From assembly GCA_013697785.1 (NCBI GenBank), contig JACCWE010000156.1, positions 1 through 64,000 on the forward strand: a DNA stretch of 64,000 bases, given 5' to 3'. The stretch's first letter is position 1, and each line of letters opens with the position of its first letter. Below, in pieces: positions 36,481-46,843 of this stretch. Source of the DNA: Gemmatimonadaceae bacterium (GTDB taxonomy: Bacteria > Gemmatimonadota > Gemmatimonadetes > Gemmatimonadales > Gemmatimonadaceae). Under the pieces are notes generated by a model. The model saw only the letters and a list, made by a program, of their open reading frames with translations. It ran no database searches and had not been told where the DNA came from. The position numbers were made by a program, and so were the translations under genes.

Positions 36481-37239
36481 TCAGAAGGAAAGCTGCACGC
36501 CCGTCGTCAAAAAGCGATCGGTCTTGCGTCGGCCGGGCTCCGGATCGTTGTCGAAGTTCACGACATAGCTCGCTTTGAGCGCCACGCTCTTGAAGAGCGG
36601 AGCAACGACGGTCGTCGCCGAGTTGATGCGAAGCTCGCGCCCTACGCTGAGATCGGGAAGGATCTCGAGCTGCTCCTCGCCATACGCCTTGGGCGCAAAG
36701 CTGCGGCGGTAGCTTCCGGCGATCCGCGCTATCGGCTGCGTCACGCTCGAATTGCTGGTCGAGCGCTGCTCGACGAGACCGACGCCGAGCTCCGCGCTCA
36801 GCGTGTCGGTTTTGGTGCGGATCGGATGATAGAGCGCGCCGATCCCTTCCTGAAAGCGGCGGTCGATGCTCGCGAAGGTGTTGCGATCGAACTCGAGGAG
36901 CGCGTACGCACCCCACCGATTGCCGAGGTCGCGATCGCCGCGAAGGTTGCCCTGCCAGAGACTCGCGGACTCGACACCATCGGTTCTGCCGTAGACGATC
37001 GCGAGGCCCTGCGCGAAGTGCAGCTGCTTGTTTGGCGCGTACTGGAGCTGCTCGCCGACGTTGAGTGTCGTCACTTCGGTATTCCCCGCGGCGTTGACGA
37101 AGCCGAAATCGCCGCTGCCGGAAAACTTGTGCGTGGTGTCGGGAGCCTGCGCGTGCGCGACTGCGAACGGAGAGAGCGAAAGCGAGAGCGAAAGCGAGAG
37201 GGCGGCAAATGCGATGGCGCGAGCGGTGATGCCCTGCAT
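36481..37239 (-). CDS. DUF481-family outer-membrane protein
   Basis: Start MQGITARAIAFAALSLSLSLSLSPFAVAHAQ; KFSGSGDFGFVNAAGNTEVTTLNVGEQL. Confidence 0.82.
   Translation of the reverse strand: MQGITARAIAFAALSLSLSLSLSPFAVAHAQAPDTTHKFSGSGDFGFVNAAGNTEVTTLNVGEQLQYAPNKQLHFAQGLAIVYGRTDGVESASLWQGNLRGDRDLGNRWGAYALLEFDRNTFASIDRRFQEGIGALYHPIRTKTDTLSAELGVGLVEQRSTSNSSVTQPIARIAGSYRRSFAPKAYGEEQLEILPDLSVGRELRINSATTVVAPLFKSVALKASYVVNFDNDPEPGRRKTDRFLTTGVQLSF
37172..37201. repeat. 12-bp tandem repeat (GAGAGCGAAAGC) x about 2.5 inside a signal-peptide coding region
   Basis: GAGAGC GAAAGC GAGAGC GAAAGC GAGAGG read directly; encodes (SL)n on the minus strand. Confidence 0.75.
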
Positions 37240-37441
37240 GCGTCTCCTAAGGAAGTATGCAATCGATTGAATCGATTCTCGAAAAGTAGCGCTGCCGAGG
37301 CGCGAGAGGCGTTCGGTCGTGCCCGGTGATGAAGCTGTCACCGGACGGACAGTTTGCAACGCTAGCTTCGACCTCGAATATTCTGCGCCATGCAGCTGCG
37401 AGTCGGTGTCGCACCTCCGCACAACTCTCGAGCCAATTCAC

Positions 37442-38482
37442 ATGCCGACTGTCGCGACACGCTTCCTTCGCTCCTGCGCGCTTCTTGCCTCCGCCGCGCT
37501 GCCACTCGCGGCGCAGAGCGCAGCTGCCCCTTACCACGTGATCGCGGCCCACGTTCTCGGCGGGGACGGCGGCTGGGACTACCTCGCGCTCGACACCACC
37601 TTTCATCGGGTTTTCGTAGCGCGAAGTGATCGCGTGATGGTCATCGACGAGCAGTCCGGGAAGCTGCTCGGCGAGATTACCGGACTCCATCGCACGCACG
37701 GCGTTGCCTTCGATTACCACACGTCGCATGGCTTCGTGACCGGCAGCGGCGACAGCTCCGTCACGATGTTCGATCTCGCGACCCTCAAGGTGCTCGGCAC
37801 TGCGAGGGCGGGCGCCGGAGCTGATGGCTTGATCTTCGACGAGGCCTCGGGGCACGCCTTCTCGTTCAACGGCGGTGGCAACAGCGCCACGATCATCGAC
37901 GGCGTCACGGGCGCGAGCCTCGCCACAATCGCGCTCGGGGGACGCCCGGAGTTCGCGGTGTCCGATGGCGCGGGGAAGGTGTACGCGAACCTCGAGGACT
38001 CGAGCGCGATCGTCGAGATCGACACGAAGACGAATCGCGTCACTCGCCACTGGTCGATCGCGCCATGCGAGTCGCCGTCGGGGCTCGCGATCGATGTCGC
38101 GCATCACCGGCTCTTCAGCGGATGCGAGAACAAGATGATGGCCGTGACCGACTATCGGTCGGGAAAGGTCATCACGACCATCCCGATTGGCGGTGGTGTC
38201 GATGCCAATCGCTACGATCCCGACACTGGGCTGGCCTTCTCGTCGAACGGCGAGGGGTCGATCACGGTGGCAAAAGAAACCACTCCGGGAAAGTTCACCG
38301 TGGTGCAGACGATACCAACCGCGCCGGGCGCGCGCACAATGGAGCTCGACCTCGCATCGCACCGACTGTTCACGGTCACTGCTCGCTTCGGACCCGCGCC
38401 TCTGCAGGCGACGCCCGAGAACCCGCGCAAACGTCCGCCGATCCTGCCGAACAGCTTCGAGCTGCTCGTCCTCGGCCAATAA
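37442..38482 (+). CDS. YncE/YVTN-family beta-propeller protein, secreted
   Basis: Signal peptide; repeated propeller blades (DYLALDTTFHRVFVARSDRVMVIDEQSGKLLGEI...). Confidence 0.82.
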   Translation: MPTVATRFLRSCALLASAALPLAAQSAAAPYHVIAAHVLGGDGGWDYLALDTTFHRVFVARSDRVMVIDEQSGKLLGEITGLHRTHGVAFDYHTSHGFVTGSGDSSVTMFDLATLKVLGTARAGAGADGLIFDEASGHAFSFNGGGNSATIIDGVTGASLATIALGGRPEFAVSDGAGKVYANLEDSSAIVEIDTKTNRVTRHWSIAPCESPSGLAIDVAHHRLFSGCENKMMAVTDYRSGKVITTIPIGGGVDANRYDPDTGLAFSSNGEGSITVAKETTPGKFTVVQTIPTAPGARTMELDLASHRLFTVTARFGPAPLQATPENPRKRPPILPNSFELLVLGQ

Positions 38483-38514
38483 CCGTTCTTCGGCCGCGCG
38501 CGTAGCTTTTGAAC

Positions 38515-39183
38515 ATGCGCGTGCTTCTGGTCGAGGACGATCGATCGCTGGCAGAGATCATCGTCGCGGGAATGCGGGAGCAGCAGCTCTCGGTGCTCGT
38601 CGCGTCCAGCGTCCGGGAGGGGCGCGAGCGCGCCGAGCTCGGCCACTACGATGTCATCGTGCTCGACGTCATGCTCCCCGACGGATTGGGGTTCGAGCTG
38701 TGCGCGTGGATTCGCGCACGCAAGATCACGACTCCGATTCTCATGCTGACGGCTCGCGATGCCGTGGACGATCGTGTGAAGGGGCTCGAGTCGGGCGCAG
38801 ATGATTATCTCATCAAGCCGTTTGCCTTTCGTGAGCTCGTCGCGCGCATCCGGGCGCTCGCGCGACGACGGCCGGCGATCACGGACAGAGAGCATCAGGT
38901 AGCGGATCTGTGCGTGGATCTGGCGTCGCACTCCGTGTCACGAAAGGGAACGACGATTCGGCTGACCGCAAAGGAATTCGCCCTCCTCGAGTTCTTCGTG
39001 CTGCATGCGGGAGTCGTGGTCGATCGCGCGGCGATCAGCGCGCACGTGTGGGACGAGAATCACGATCCGTTCACCAACGTGCTCGAGGTGCTCGTGCGGC
39101 GCCTGCGACGCAAAATCGACGATGACTTCGAGCCGCGTCTGATCCACACGATTCGCGGCGCCGGCTATCGCTTCGGGCCATGA
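38515..39183 (+). CDS. OmpR-family response regulator
   Basis: MRVLLVEDDRSLAEII, VIVLDVMLPDGLGFEL, YLIKPFAFRELVARI, winged helix ...IHTIRGAGYRFGP. Confidence 0.95.
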   Translation: MRVLLVEDDRSLAEIIVAGMREQQLSVLVASSVREGRERAELGHYDVIVLDVMLPDGLGFELCAWIRARKITTPILMLTARDAVDDRVKGLESGADDYLIKPFAFRELVARIRALARRRPAITDREHQVADLCVDLASHSVSRKGTTIRLTAKEFALLEFFVLHAGVVVDRAAISAHVWDENHDPFTNVLEVLVRRLRRKIDDDFEPRLIHTIRGAGYRFGP

Positions 39184-40514
39184 CGGAGACGCAGACGTCG
39201 AAGGCGAGAGCGACGCGACCGTCCGCGTCGGCTGCGCGGGCGCTCGGGCGCCTGCGACTGCGCGTCACCGCGTGGTACGTCGCGACTTTTGCGCTCGTCC
39301 TCGCCACACTCGGCGCGCTCCTGTTCGCGGCGCTTGCGCATGACGTCTCAGTTCAGCTCGATGGATCGCTTCGGTCGGCGACGACGGCGATCGCGCGGGC
39401 GAGCGAGCTCCGCGAGCAGAAGCGTGCGGGTGGCGGGACGGCCGCGATCGATACCGTGGATGAGCTCCGTATCCCCGGTTTCGATCTGTATCTCTTCGAC
39501 CTCGAGGGGCGACCGCTCACGCCGACCGCGGCCGACTCCGACGTGCGAACTCTCGCGAGAGCGGCGGCCGATCGGGGATCGGCAAGCAGGCGATGGGAGG
39601 CACCGGAGGATTTGACGCTTCAGGCCCACGCGGAGAAGTTCGCGACCGGGAGCGGAGCGCAGTACGTCGCCGCCGCCGTCGTGAATCGCGACGCCATCGA
39701 CGATCGCTACTCGACGCTCCTCGCGCTCGTCGGCGGGCTCGGCGCGCTGGGCCTCGCCCTCGTCGCCACTGGCGGATGGTTCCTCGCACGCAAGTCCGTG
39801 GAGCCCGTGGAGCGGTCGATGGGGCAGACGCGGCAGTTCATGGCCGATGCGGCTCACGAGCTGCGCACTCCCGTCGCGGTGATGCGAAGCCGCGTCGACG
39901 TCACGCTCGCGCAGCAGCGCGACGCGGCGGCGTATGAGATCACACTCACCGAGCTTCGCGGCGAAGTCGAGCGCCTCGCGACGCTCGTCGACGATCTCTT
40001 CACGCTCGCGCGCGCAGACGCGGACGACCGGCCGTTCGTACCCGAAGAGGTGCAGCTCGATGAGATCGTGCTCGGCGCCGTAACGACGGCTGGGTGGATC
40101 GCCGAGAGGCGCGGGGTCAAGCTCACCGTCGAAGATGCCGAGGAGTCGGTGATTCGGGGCGACGCGTCGCTGCTGCGGCAACTGGTCATGATTCTGCTCG
40201 ACAACGCAGTCAAGTTCAGCACGGAGGGCGGAACGGTCACGATCACGGTTCGCGCGAGCGATGATGGCGCGTCGCTCATCGTTCGCGATCACGGCAGCGG
40301 CATCGCGGATGCAGACACTCCGCACGTCTTCGACCGATTCTACCGCGCGGAGACCGTGCGCGGATCGACCGCGGGAGCCGGTCTTGGGCTCGCGATCGCG
40401 CGATGGATCGCCGAGCTGCACGGTGCGCGGATTCTGCTGGAGGGGCCGACGGATGGCGGAACGCGCGTAACCGTGCACTTCCCACCCTCAGCGCGGCCTG
40501 GCGAACGGGTGTAA
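39180..40514 (+). CDS. HAMP/HisKA-type membrane sensor histidine kinase
   Basis: FMADAAHELRTPVAVMRSRVD, LLRQLVMILLDNAVKFST, VRDHGSGIADADTPHVFDRFYRA; two TM helices. Confidence 0.95.
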   Translation: MTETQTSKARATRPSASAARALGRLRLRVTAWYVATFALVLATLGALLFAALAHDVSVQLDGSLRSATTAIARASELREQKRAGGGTAAIDTVDELRIPGFDLYLFDLEGRPLTPTAADSDVRTLARAAADRGSASRRWEAPEDLTLQAHAEKFATGSGAQYVAAAVVNRDAIDDRYSTLLALVGGLGALGLALVATGGWFLARKSVEPVERSMGQTRQFMADAAHELRTPVAVMRSRVDVTLAQQRDAAAYEITLTELRGEVERLATLVDDLFTLARADADDRPFVPEEVQLDEIVLGAVTTAGWIAERRGVKLTVEDAEESVIRGDASLLRQLVMILLDNAVKFSTEGGTVTITVRASDDGASLIVRDHGSGIADADTPHVFDRFYRAETVRGSTAGAGLGLAIARWIAELHGARILLEGPTDGGTRVTVHFPPSARPGERV

Positions 40515-41794
40515 TGAGCACGACAGCTTCGCGGCCCATCCTTGGCTCGATGCCATCGAGTCGTCCCACATCGCGCCTGAGCGCTCTCCTCTGCGGTGCG
40601 GTGCTCGCGACGATTGCGGCGCCACGCGTCTCCGCTCAAGGCGCCGACGCGGTCTTCCCCATCACGCGCGACAGCGCCTTCTCCATGGCGCTCGCCAACG
40701 GATCGCGCGCGGCGCTCGCCGGTGCGGCCGCACGTTCGGCGTCGGCGCGTGCGCGCGCCGCTGGTGCGTTCGCCAATCCGATATTGGCGGCGGCGTACAG
40801 CAAGTCCGTTCCTCAGTACCATGCGATCCTCGACATCCCGCTCGACTTCATCACGCTCCGGGGCCTCCGCATCGCATCGGCGCGCTCGGCAAGCGAGGCC
40901 GCGCAGCTCAGGCTCGCGTTCGAGCGGGCCGCGATTCGCCTCGATGTCGATACGGCATACACGATCGCAGCCGCGCGGCGCGCCCGCGCCTCGTTGTCGC
41001 TCCGAAACGCGGCCGACGCGGAGAGCCTGCTCGTGGTCGCATCAGTGCGGAGAAGCGCGGGCGACGCGAGCGATCTCGACGTCGACGTCGCGAGCATCAA
41101 TGCAGGGCGCGCACGCAACGTCGCGGCCTCGGACTCCGCCGACGCGATCTCATCCGTGCTGGAGCTGCAGCAGTTGCTCGGCTACCGTGCGAGCGACGCC
41201 GCGATCGCGATCGCGGACAGCCTCGACGTGCCGCCGGCGAATTCGAGTGCGACTGCGGCCGACACCGTTCCTCTGCAGGTCGCGGCGGCGCGGCGCGACT
41301 TGCTGTCGGCCGAGCAGTTGGTCGCGCTCGAGCGGCGCAGCATCTGGAGCGGGCTCGCGCTCCAGGCCGGCGTCGAAAGCCACGATCCCACGGGCACGGA
41401 GCGGGGACTCCTTCCAACAGTCGGAGTTTCGGTGCCGCTACCGCTCTTCAATCAGGGACGGGGGTCGGTCGCGGTGGCGGAGGCAGAGCGTGATCGCGCG
41501 CGAGTGGAGCTCGCAGCGGCCGAGCGCGCGAGCGCCACACTGCTCGCGAAGGCGCGTCGCGATCTCGCAACGTCATCGGCGCGCGTCGCGCGCGATCGGT
41601 CGCTCGTCGAGACCGCGAACCGCGTCGCGCGGCGATCGCTGCAGGCCTACGCGGAGGGCGCCTATCCGCTGACGACGGTGCTCGAGGCGCAGCGCAATGC
41701 GCGCGACTCGCTGGCGGCGCTCATCGATGACCTCGTGGCGGCGAACGCCGCCATGGCCGCGCTCCGACTGTACAACGGTGCCTTCACTCCATGA
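40514..41794 (+). CDS. TolC-like outer-membrane efflux protein
   Basis: Alpha-helical repeat layout, LPTVGVSVPLPLFNQGRGSVAVAEAERD; TAATG coupling with the kinase. Confidence 0.85.
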   Translation: MSTTASRPILGSMPSSRPTSRLSALLCGAVLATIAAPRVSAQGADAVFPITRDSAFSMALANGSRAALAGAAARSASARARAAGAFANPILAAAYSKSVPQYHAILDIPLDFITLRGLRIASARSASEAAQLRLAFERAAIRLDVDTAYTIAAARRARASLSLRNAADAESLLVVASVRRSAGDASDLDVDVASINAGRARNVAASDSADAISSVLELQQLLGYRASDAAIAIADSLDVPPANSSATAADTVPLQVAAARRDLLSAEQLVALERRSIWSGLALQAGVESHDPTGTERGLLPTVGVSVPLPLFNQGRGSVAVAEAERDRARVELAAAERASATLLAKARRDLATSSARVARDRSLVETANRVARRSLQAYAEGAYPLTTVLEAQRNARDSLAALIDDLVAANAAMAALRLYNGAFTP

Positions 41795-42906
41795 GCGCGC
41801 ACATGTCTGCCAATCGATTTCACCGAACGCTGGCCCTCGTGGCGATCACGCTCGCGTCTGCGTCGTGCGGAAAGAAGGATGCGGCCGGAGGCGATGCGGG
41901 AACGCCGGCAGTCGTTGGGGCTCGCACGGCAATCGCGACGCGGAAGTCCGTGCGCGAGTCCGTTGATGGGATCGGCACGATCGCCGCTCGCCCCGATCAC
42001 ATCGCGCAGATGAGCGCGCCCGCCGTGACCCGTGTGACGAAGGTGTTCGTCACCGTGGGAGAGCGAGTGGGCGCCGGGGCGCCGCTGATCGCCTTCGACC
42101 GCGCGCCGCTCGACGCGCAGAATGCGGCCGCCGCCACCGCTCTCGCCGCGGCGCAGCGAGGCGTCGAGCGTGCGAAGCGGCTCGTCGACGCCGGAATCTC
42201 GCCGCGCAAGGATCTCGACCAGGCCGCGAGCGATCTCGCGCGCGCGAACGCCGACGCGATCGCGGCCGAGCATCTTCAATCGCGCGCAACCCTGCGCGCG
42301 CCGCTGGCCGGTGTCGTGACGCGCATGCAAGCCGTGCTGGGCTCGACCGTAGATCCCGCGCAAACGCTCGTCGAGGTGACGGATCCGTCGGCGCTCGATC
42401 TCCTCATCCCCGTCCCACCCGCGTCGGCCGCGCGCGTTCACCGCGGCGTGCTCGTCGACATGACGGCGCAGCCCGCCCCGGATGCCGAGGCGCTCGGAAC
42501 CGCGACAGTCGCCGACATCGGCGCGACGATCGACAGCGCTGCGCGCGCGGTGATCATACGCGCGCCGATCACGAAGCCGGCGCGCCAGCTCCGCATCGGA
42601 GAGACCATCTTTGCGCGAATCGGGCTCGCCGCGCACGCGAATGCCGTAACGGTGCCGGCCGAGGCACTCGTTCCCGATGGCGAGGGTTTCAAGATCTTCG
42701 TGCTGGACGCGTCGCGCGCTGCGCACGCGACAGCCGTCACGGTGGGCGTGCGCGATGGAGCGAGCGTGGAGATCACCTCCGGGCTGTCCGGAGGTGAGAC
42801 CGTCGTGACGTATGGCGCGTACGGCGTGACGGACAGTGCGAAGGTGCTGTCCCCGGCCGAGGGTCCCGCCGCCACGAGCATTCCCGTCGACGCGCAGAAG
42901 CCGTGA
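41791..42906 (+). CDS. RND efflux periplasmic adaptor (MFP) subunit
   Basis: Lipoprotein-like SASCGKK; barrel-sandwich motif RATLRAPLAGVVTRMQAVLGSTVDP. Confidence 0.9.
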   Translation: MSAHMSANRFHRTLALVAITLASASCGKKDAAGGDAGTPAVVGARTAIATRKSVRESVDGIGTIAARPDHIAQMSAPAVTRVTKVFVTVGERVGAGAPLIAFDRAPLDAQNAAAATALAAAQRGVERAKRLVDAGISPRKDLDQAASDLARANADAIAAEHLQSRATLRAPLAGVVTRMQAVLGSTVDPAQTLVEVTDPSALDLLIPVPPASAARVHRGVLVDMTAQPAPDAEALGTATVADIGATIDSAARAVIIRAPITKPARQLRIGETIFARIGLAAHANAVTVPAEALVPDGEGFKIFVLDASRAAHATAVTVGVRDGASVEITSGLSGGETVVTYGAYGVTDSAKVLSPAEGPAATSIPVDAQKP

Positions 42907-45900
42907 AGCTCTTCGATCTGCTGTCTGCGCAGCGGCGCTTCGTCTACCTCGCCGTCGCGCTCGCAAGCGGCGTCGGAATCTGGACCGCGCTCACACTGCC
43001 CTCGGCGATCTATCCCGAGCTTCTCTTCCCGCGCGTCACGGTCGTGGCAGAGGGCTCGTCGCTCGGTGCGCGAGAGGTCGTGTTCACGATCGCGCGACCC
43101 ATCGAGGAGGCAGTGACCAGCGTACAGGGCGTGCGCCGCGTCACCTCGCGATCGATTCGAGGGAGCACCGAGCTCCAGCTCTACTTCGATGAGCACGCGG
43201 ACATGCAGGTGGCGCTGCAGCAAACGCAGCAGCGCATCGCGCAAGCTCGAGATCTGCTTCCGGCGAACGTGCGCGTCCAGGTCGAGCGTCTCACGCCCTC
43301 CGTTTTCCCGATTCTCTCGTACAATCTCGAGGGCGGCGATCCCGCAACGCTGTACGACATCGCGCAATTCCAGCTCCGCCCCGAGCTCTCGCGCGTGCCC
43401 GGCGTGGGCCGTGTCGACGTGCAGGGCTCGGCGGTGCCCGAAGTCGAGGTCGTCGCCGAGCCGGCGAGGCTCGCTGCGGTTGGAATGAGCTACTCCGATG
43501 TCGCGCTGGAGATCGAGCACTCCCTGGCCGTCGACGCCGTGGGCCGGGTGACGCAGAGCTATTCGCAGTATCTCGTCGTCGCCGACCAGCAGATCCGTAC
43601 CCCCGATCGCGTCGCCGACATCGTCATCGGTACCGGGCTCCGCGTTCGCGACGTCGCCACCGTCTCGCTCGGCACAGCCGATCGTGTAAGCGTGATCGCA
43701 GGCGACGGGCGCCCGGCGGTGCTGCTCAACATCACGCGGCAGATCGGTGGCAACACCGTGGCGGTCGCCGACAGCATCGCGCACATCGCGGCGACCTTCG
43801 CAAAGACGCTTCCGCCGGGCGTGCGGCTGGTGCCCGTGTACGACCAGGCGTCGCTCGTGCGCGATGCGATCATCTCAGTGCGCGACGCAATGCTGATCGG
43901 CGCCGTGCTCGCCGTTCTCGTATTGCTGCTCTTCCTGCGGAATCTTCGCGTGACGGCGATCGCCGCGTCGTCGATTCCCATAACGCTGGCGATCACGGTT
44001 GGCGTGATGGCGCGATTGGGGCAGACGTTCAACCTCATGACACTCGGCGCGATGGCAATCGCCATCGGCCTCGTGATCGATGATGCGATCGTCATCACCG
44101 AGAACATCGTGCGCCACATGCGACTCACGCCGGACCGGCAGCTGGCAGTGCGGAGCGCGATGCAGGAGCTGCTCTGGCCGGTGACGACATCGACGCTCAC
44201 CACGGTCGTCGTCTTTGCCCCGCTTTCGCTGCTCACTGGTGTCGTCGGACAATTCTTTTCGGCGCTGTCGATCACGCTCAGCATTGCGGTGCTCGTCTCT
44301 CTCGTGCTCGCGCTCACGCTGATTCCGCTCATGGCCGAGTCGCTTCTGGCGGATGAGGACGACACGCGCGCAGGGAGCACGAGCCGCAGAATCGCGCACG
44401 CGCTCGACTCGTTCGCTGATCGCTACGAGCGCTCGCTCGCCGCCGCACTCGGCCACCCACGGACTCTGGTTGCCGCGGCGCTCGCGCTGCTGATCGTGGG
44501 CTTCCTCATGCAACGCGTCGTCGGCAGCGGCTTTCTTCCGGAGATGGACGAGGGTGCCTTTGTCGTCGACTTCTTCACACCGGGCGGAACTCCGCTCGCC
44601 GAGTCGGACAGACAGGTGAACATCGTAGAGCGCATCCTCGCGAATGAGCGCGAGGTTGCAGGAACGTCGCGCAGACTCGGCGCCGAGCTCGGACTCTTTG
44701 CGACGGAACAGAACAGGGGCGACATCGCCGTGCGACTCAAGCCCGCGCGCGACCGTGACCGGTCGAGCCAGGAGGTCATCGACGATGCGCGCGGCAAGAT
44801 CGCTCGCGCGGTGCCCAGGCTGCGCGTCGAGTTCGTCCAGATTCTCTCCGACGTCATCAACGACCTCGCCGGCGCAGCGAAGCCGGTCGAGATCAAGTTG
44901 TTCGGCTCACAGCTCGATACGCTGGAGCAGTACGCCGGAACGCTCGCGCCGAAACTGCAGGCGATCGACGGCGTCGAAGATCTGTACGACGGCGTGAGTG
45001 AGCCGGCGGCCGAGATGCGACTGACGGTGAATGGTGCCGAGGCGAGCAAGATCGGACTCGATCCGCAGGCGGTGGGCGCAGAGGTGAGCGGTGCGTTGCT
45101 CGGAGTGCACGCAGGCGAGCTGCGCCTCGAAGACCATGCGATCGACGTTCGGGTTCGGGCGCCGGATTCCTTTCGGGGCGACGCTGCGCGCCTCGATGTG
45201 ATCCCGATTCACGTGGCCGGCATGCACGCGACCGCTGCGCTCGCGTCCATCGCCTCGGTGACGCCGGCTGTGGGCCGCGCCGCGTTCCGGCGCGAGAATC
45301 AGCAGCAGATGATCGCCATCACTTCGGACGTCGGCACTCGCTCGCTCGGCGCAGTAATGGGCGACGTAAAAGCCGTGCTCGCGAAGAGCCCGCCGCCCGC
45401 CGGTGTGCGGGTGGAGATCGCCGGTCAGTACGCGAATCAGCAGTCGGCGTTCCGTGCGCTGATGATCGTGCTGCTGCTCGCCGCGGTGAGCGTCGTCGCA
45501 CTGATGCTCGTGCAGTTCCGCTCGTTCGTCGAGCCGCTCCTGATCGTGCTCGCGGCGCCAGTCTCGTTCGTCGGCGCGGTCGGATTGCTGTGGATTACCG
45601 GAACACAGCTCAACGTGTCCAGCCTGATGGGGCTGATCTTGCTCATAGGTCTCATCGTGAAAAACGGAATCATTCTGCTCGACTTCACGGAGCTCCGCAT
45701 GCGTGAGCAGGGCGAACCGCTGGAAGTTGCTATTCGCCACGCGGCGAAAGTACGGCTGCGACCGATTCTCATGACGACGCTGTGCACGCTCGCCGGACTC
45801 GTCCCACTCGCACTCGGACTCGGCGCCGGCAGTGAGCTTCAGAAGCCGCTCGCGATCGCGGTGATTGGCGGCCTGGCTCTTTCCACTCCAATCACTCTCT

Positions 45901-45977
45901 ATCTCGTGCCCACGCTTCTCGTTGCAATTCGCGGCCGCGACTTTCGCCGCACGATGACCACTCAGGCGGCAACGTGA
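42903..45977 (+). CDS. RND efflux transporter permease
   Basis: 1024 aa; AIAIGLVIDDAIVITENIVRH, GSGFLPEMDEGAFVVDFFTPGGT, LMGLILLIGLIVKNGIILLDF. Confidence 0.95.
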   Translation: MKLFDLLSAQRRFVYLAVALASGVGIWTALTLPSAIYPELLFPRVTVVAEGSSLGAREVVFTIARPIEEAVTSVQGVRRVTSRSIRGSTELQLYFDEHADMQVALQQTQQRIAQARDLLPANVRVQVERLTPSVFPILSYNLEGGDPATLYDIAQFQLRPELSRVPGVGRVDVQGSAVPEVEVVAEPARLAAVGMSYSDVALEIEHSLAVDAVGRVTQSYSQYLVVADQQIRTPDRVADIVIGTGLRVRDVATVSLGTADRVSVIAGDGRPAVLLNITRQIGGNTVAVADSIAHIAATFAKTLPPGVRLVPVYDQASLVRDAIISVRDAMLIGAVLAVLVLLLFLRNLRVTAIAASSIPITLAITVGVMARLGQTFNLMTLGAMAIAIGLVIDDAIVITENIVRHMRLTPDRQLAVRSAMQELLWPVTTSTLTTVVVFAPLSLLTGVVGQFFSALSITLSIAVLVSLVLALTLIPLMAESLLADEDDTRAGSTSRRIAHALDSFADRYERSLAAALGHPRTLVAAALALLIVGFLMQRVVGSGFLPEMDEGAFVVDFFTPGGTPLAESDRQVNIVERILANEREVAGTSRRLGAELGLFATEQNRGDIAVRLKPARDRDRSSQEVIDDARGKIARAVPRLRVEFVQILSDVINDLAGAAKPVEIKLFGSQLDTLEQYAGTLAPKLQAIDGVEDLYDGVSEPAAEMRLTVNGAEASKIGLDPQAVGAEVSGALLGVHAGELRLEDHAIDVRVRAPDSFRGDAARLDVIPIHVAGMHATAALASIASVTPAVGRAAFRRENQQQMIAITSDVGTRSLGAVMGDVKAVLAKSPPPAGVRVEIAGQYANQQSAFRALMIVLLLAAVSVVALMLVQFRSFVEPLLIVLAAPVSFVGAVGLLWITGTQLNVSSLMGLILLIGLIVKNGIILLDFTELRMREQGEPLEVAIRHAAKVRLRPILMTTLCTLAGLVPLALGLGAGSELQKPLAIAVIGGLALSTPITLYLVPTLLVAIRGRDFRRTMTTQAAT

Positions 45978-46840
45978 AAGCGGGGCTGCGATATCGCGCC
46001 GTCATCGCTATGGCCGGCGCACTCCTGGCTCTCGCGCCCTGCGCCCTTCGAGCGCAGGTGGCTTCCACGCGACCAGTCAACGCCGATTCCCTTCACCGCC
46101 CACGACTCTTCACTCGCGCCGATCCGTACATCCTCGGCGCCTTCCTCGTTGGCGCCGCTGCGCTCCGCCCCTTCGACTCGCAGATCGCAAACGAGATCCG
46201 CGAGCCCGAGGCCCAGCTCAATCGCACTGCGTCGCACGCAGCGAAGACCTTCAACTTTCTCGGCAGCCCGGGGACGCTCGTCGCGGGAGTGACGATGTAC
46301 GGCGTCGGCAGAATCGGCCACTTCGATCGCGTCGCGGATCTCGGGCTGCACAGCACCGAGGCGATCGTCGTGAGCTCGGGGATCACCTACGTCATCAAGG
46401 GGCTCGCCGGGCGCGAGCGGCCGAGCCACGCGGGCGTGAACGATCCCGACGACTTCCGCTTCGGCGGCGGCTTCGCGAAGGGCAGCAGTTCCTCCTTTCC
46501 GTCGGGTCATGCGACGGCCGCCTTCGCGATGGCGACCGTAGTCACGCTCGAGACGCATCGCTGGTGGCCGAAGTCCACCTGGTTCATAGCGCCGGTCATG
46601 TTCGGTGGAGCGTCGATGGTCGGCCTCGCACGCCTGTATACGAATGCGCACTGGGCCAGCGACGTGATCATGGGCGCCGGCATCGGCACGCTCACCGGGC
46701 TCAAGGTATTCCGCTACAACCATGTCACCAGCGCGAACAATCGCGCGAACCGCTGGCTGTTGAGGGCGGTGCCGAGCGTGTCGCCGAGCATCGAGGGGCG
46801 CGGCGCGACGCTGAGCTGGAGCTTCGCCGCGCCGCGCTGA
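45974..46840 (+). CDS. PAP2-superfamily phosphatase, membrane/secreted
   Basis: KGLAGRERPSH ... SSSFPSGHATAAF ... ARLYTNAHWASDV, the three PAP2 signature motifs; GTGA coupling with the RND gene. Confidence 0.92.
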   Translation: MKAGLRYRAVIAMAGALLALAPCALRAQVASTRPVNADSLHRPRLFTRADPYILGAFLVGAAALRPFDSQIANEIREPEAQLNRTASHAAKTFNFLGSPGTLVAGVTMYGVGRIGHFDRVADLGLHSTEAIVVSSGITYVIKGLAGRERPSHAGVNDPDDFRFGGGFAKGSSSSFPSGHATAAFAMATVVTLETHRWWPKSTWFIAPVMFGGASMVGLARLYTNAHWASDVIMGAGIGTLTGLKVFRYNHVTSANNRANRWLLRAVPSVSPSIEGRGATLSWSFAAPR

Positions 46841-46843
46841 CCG

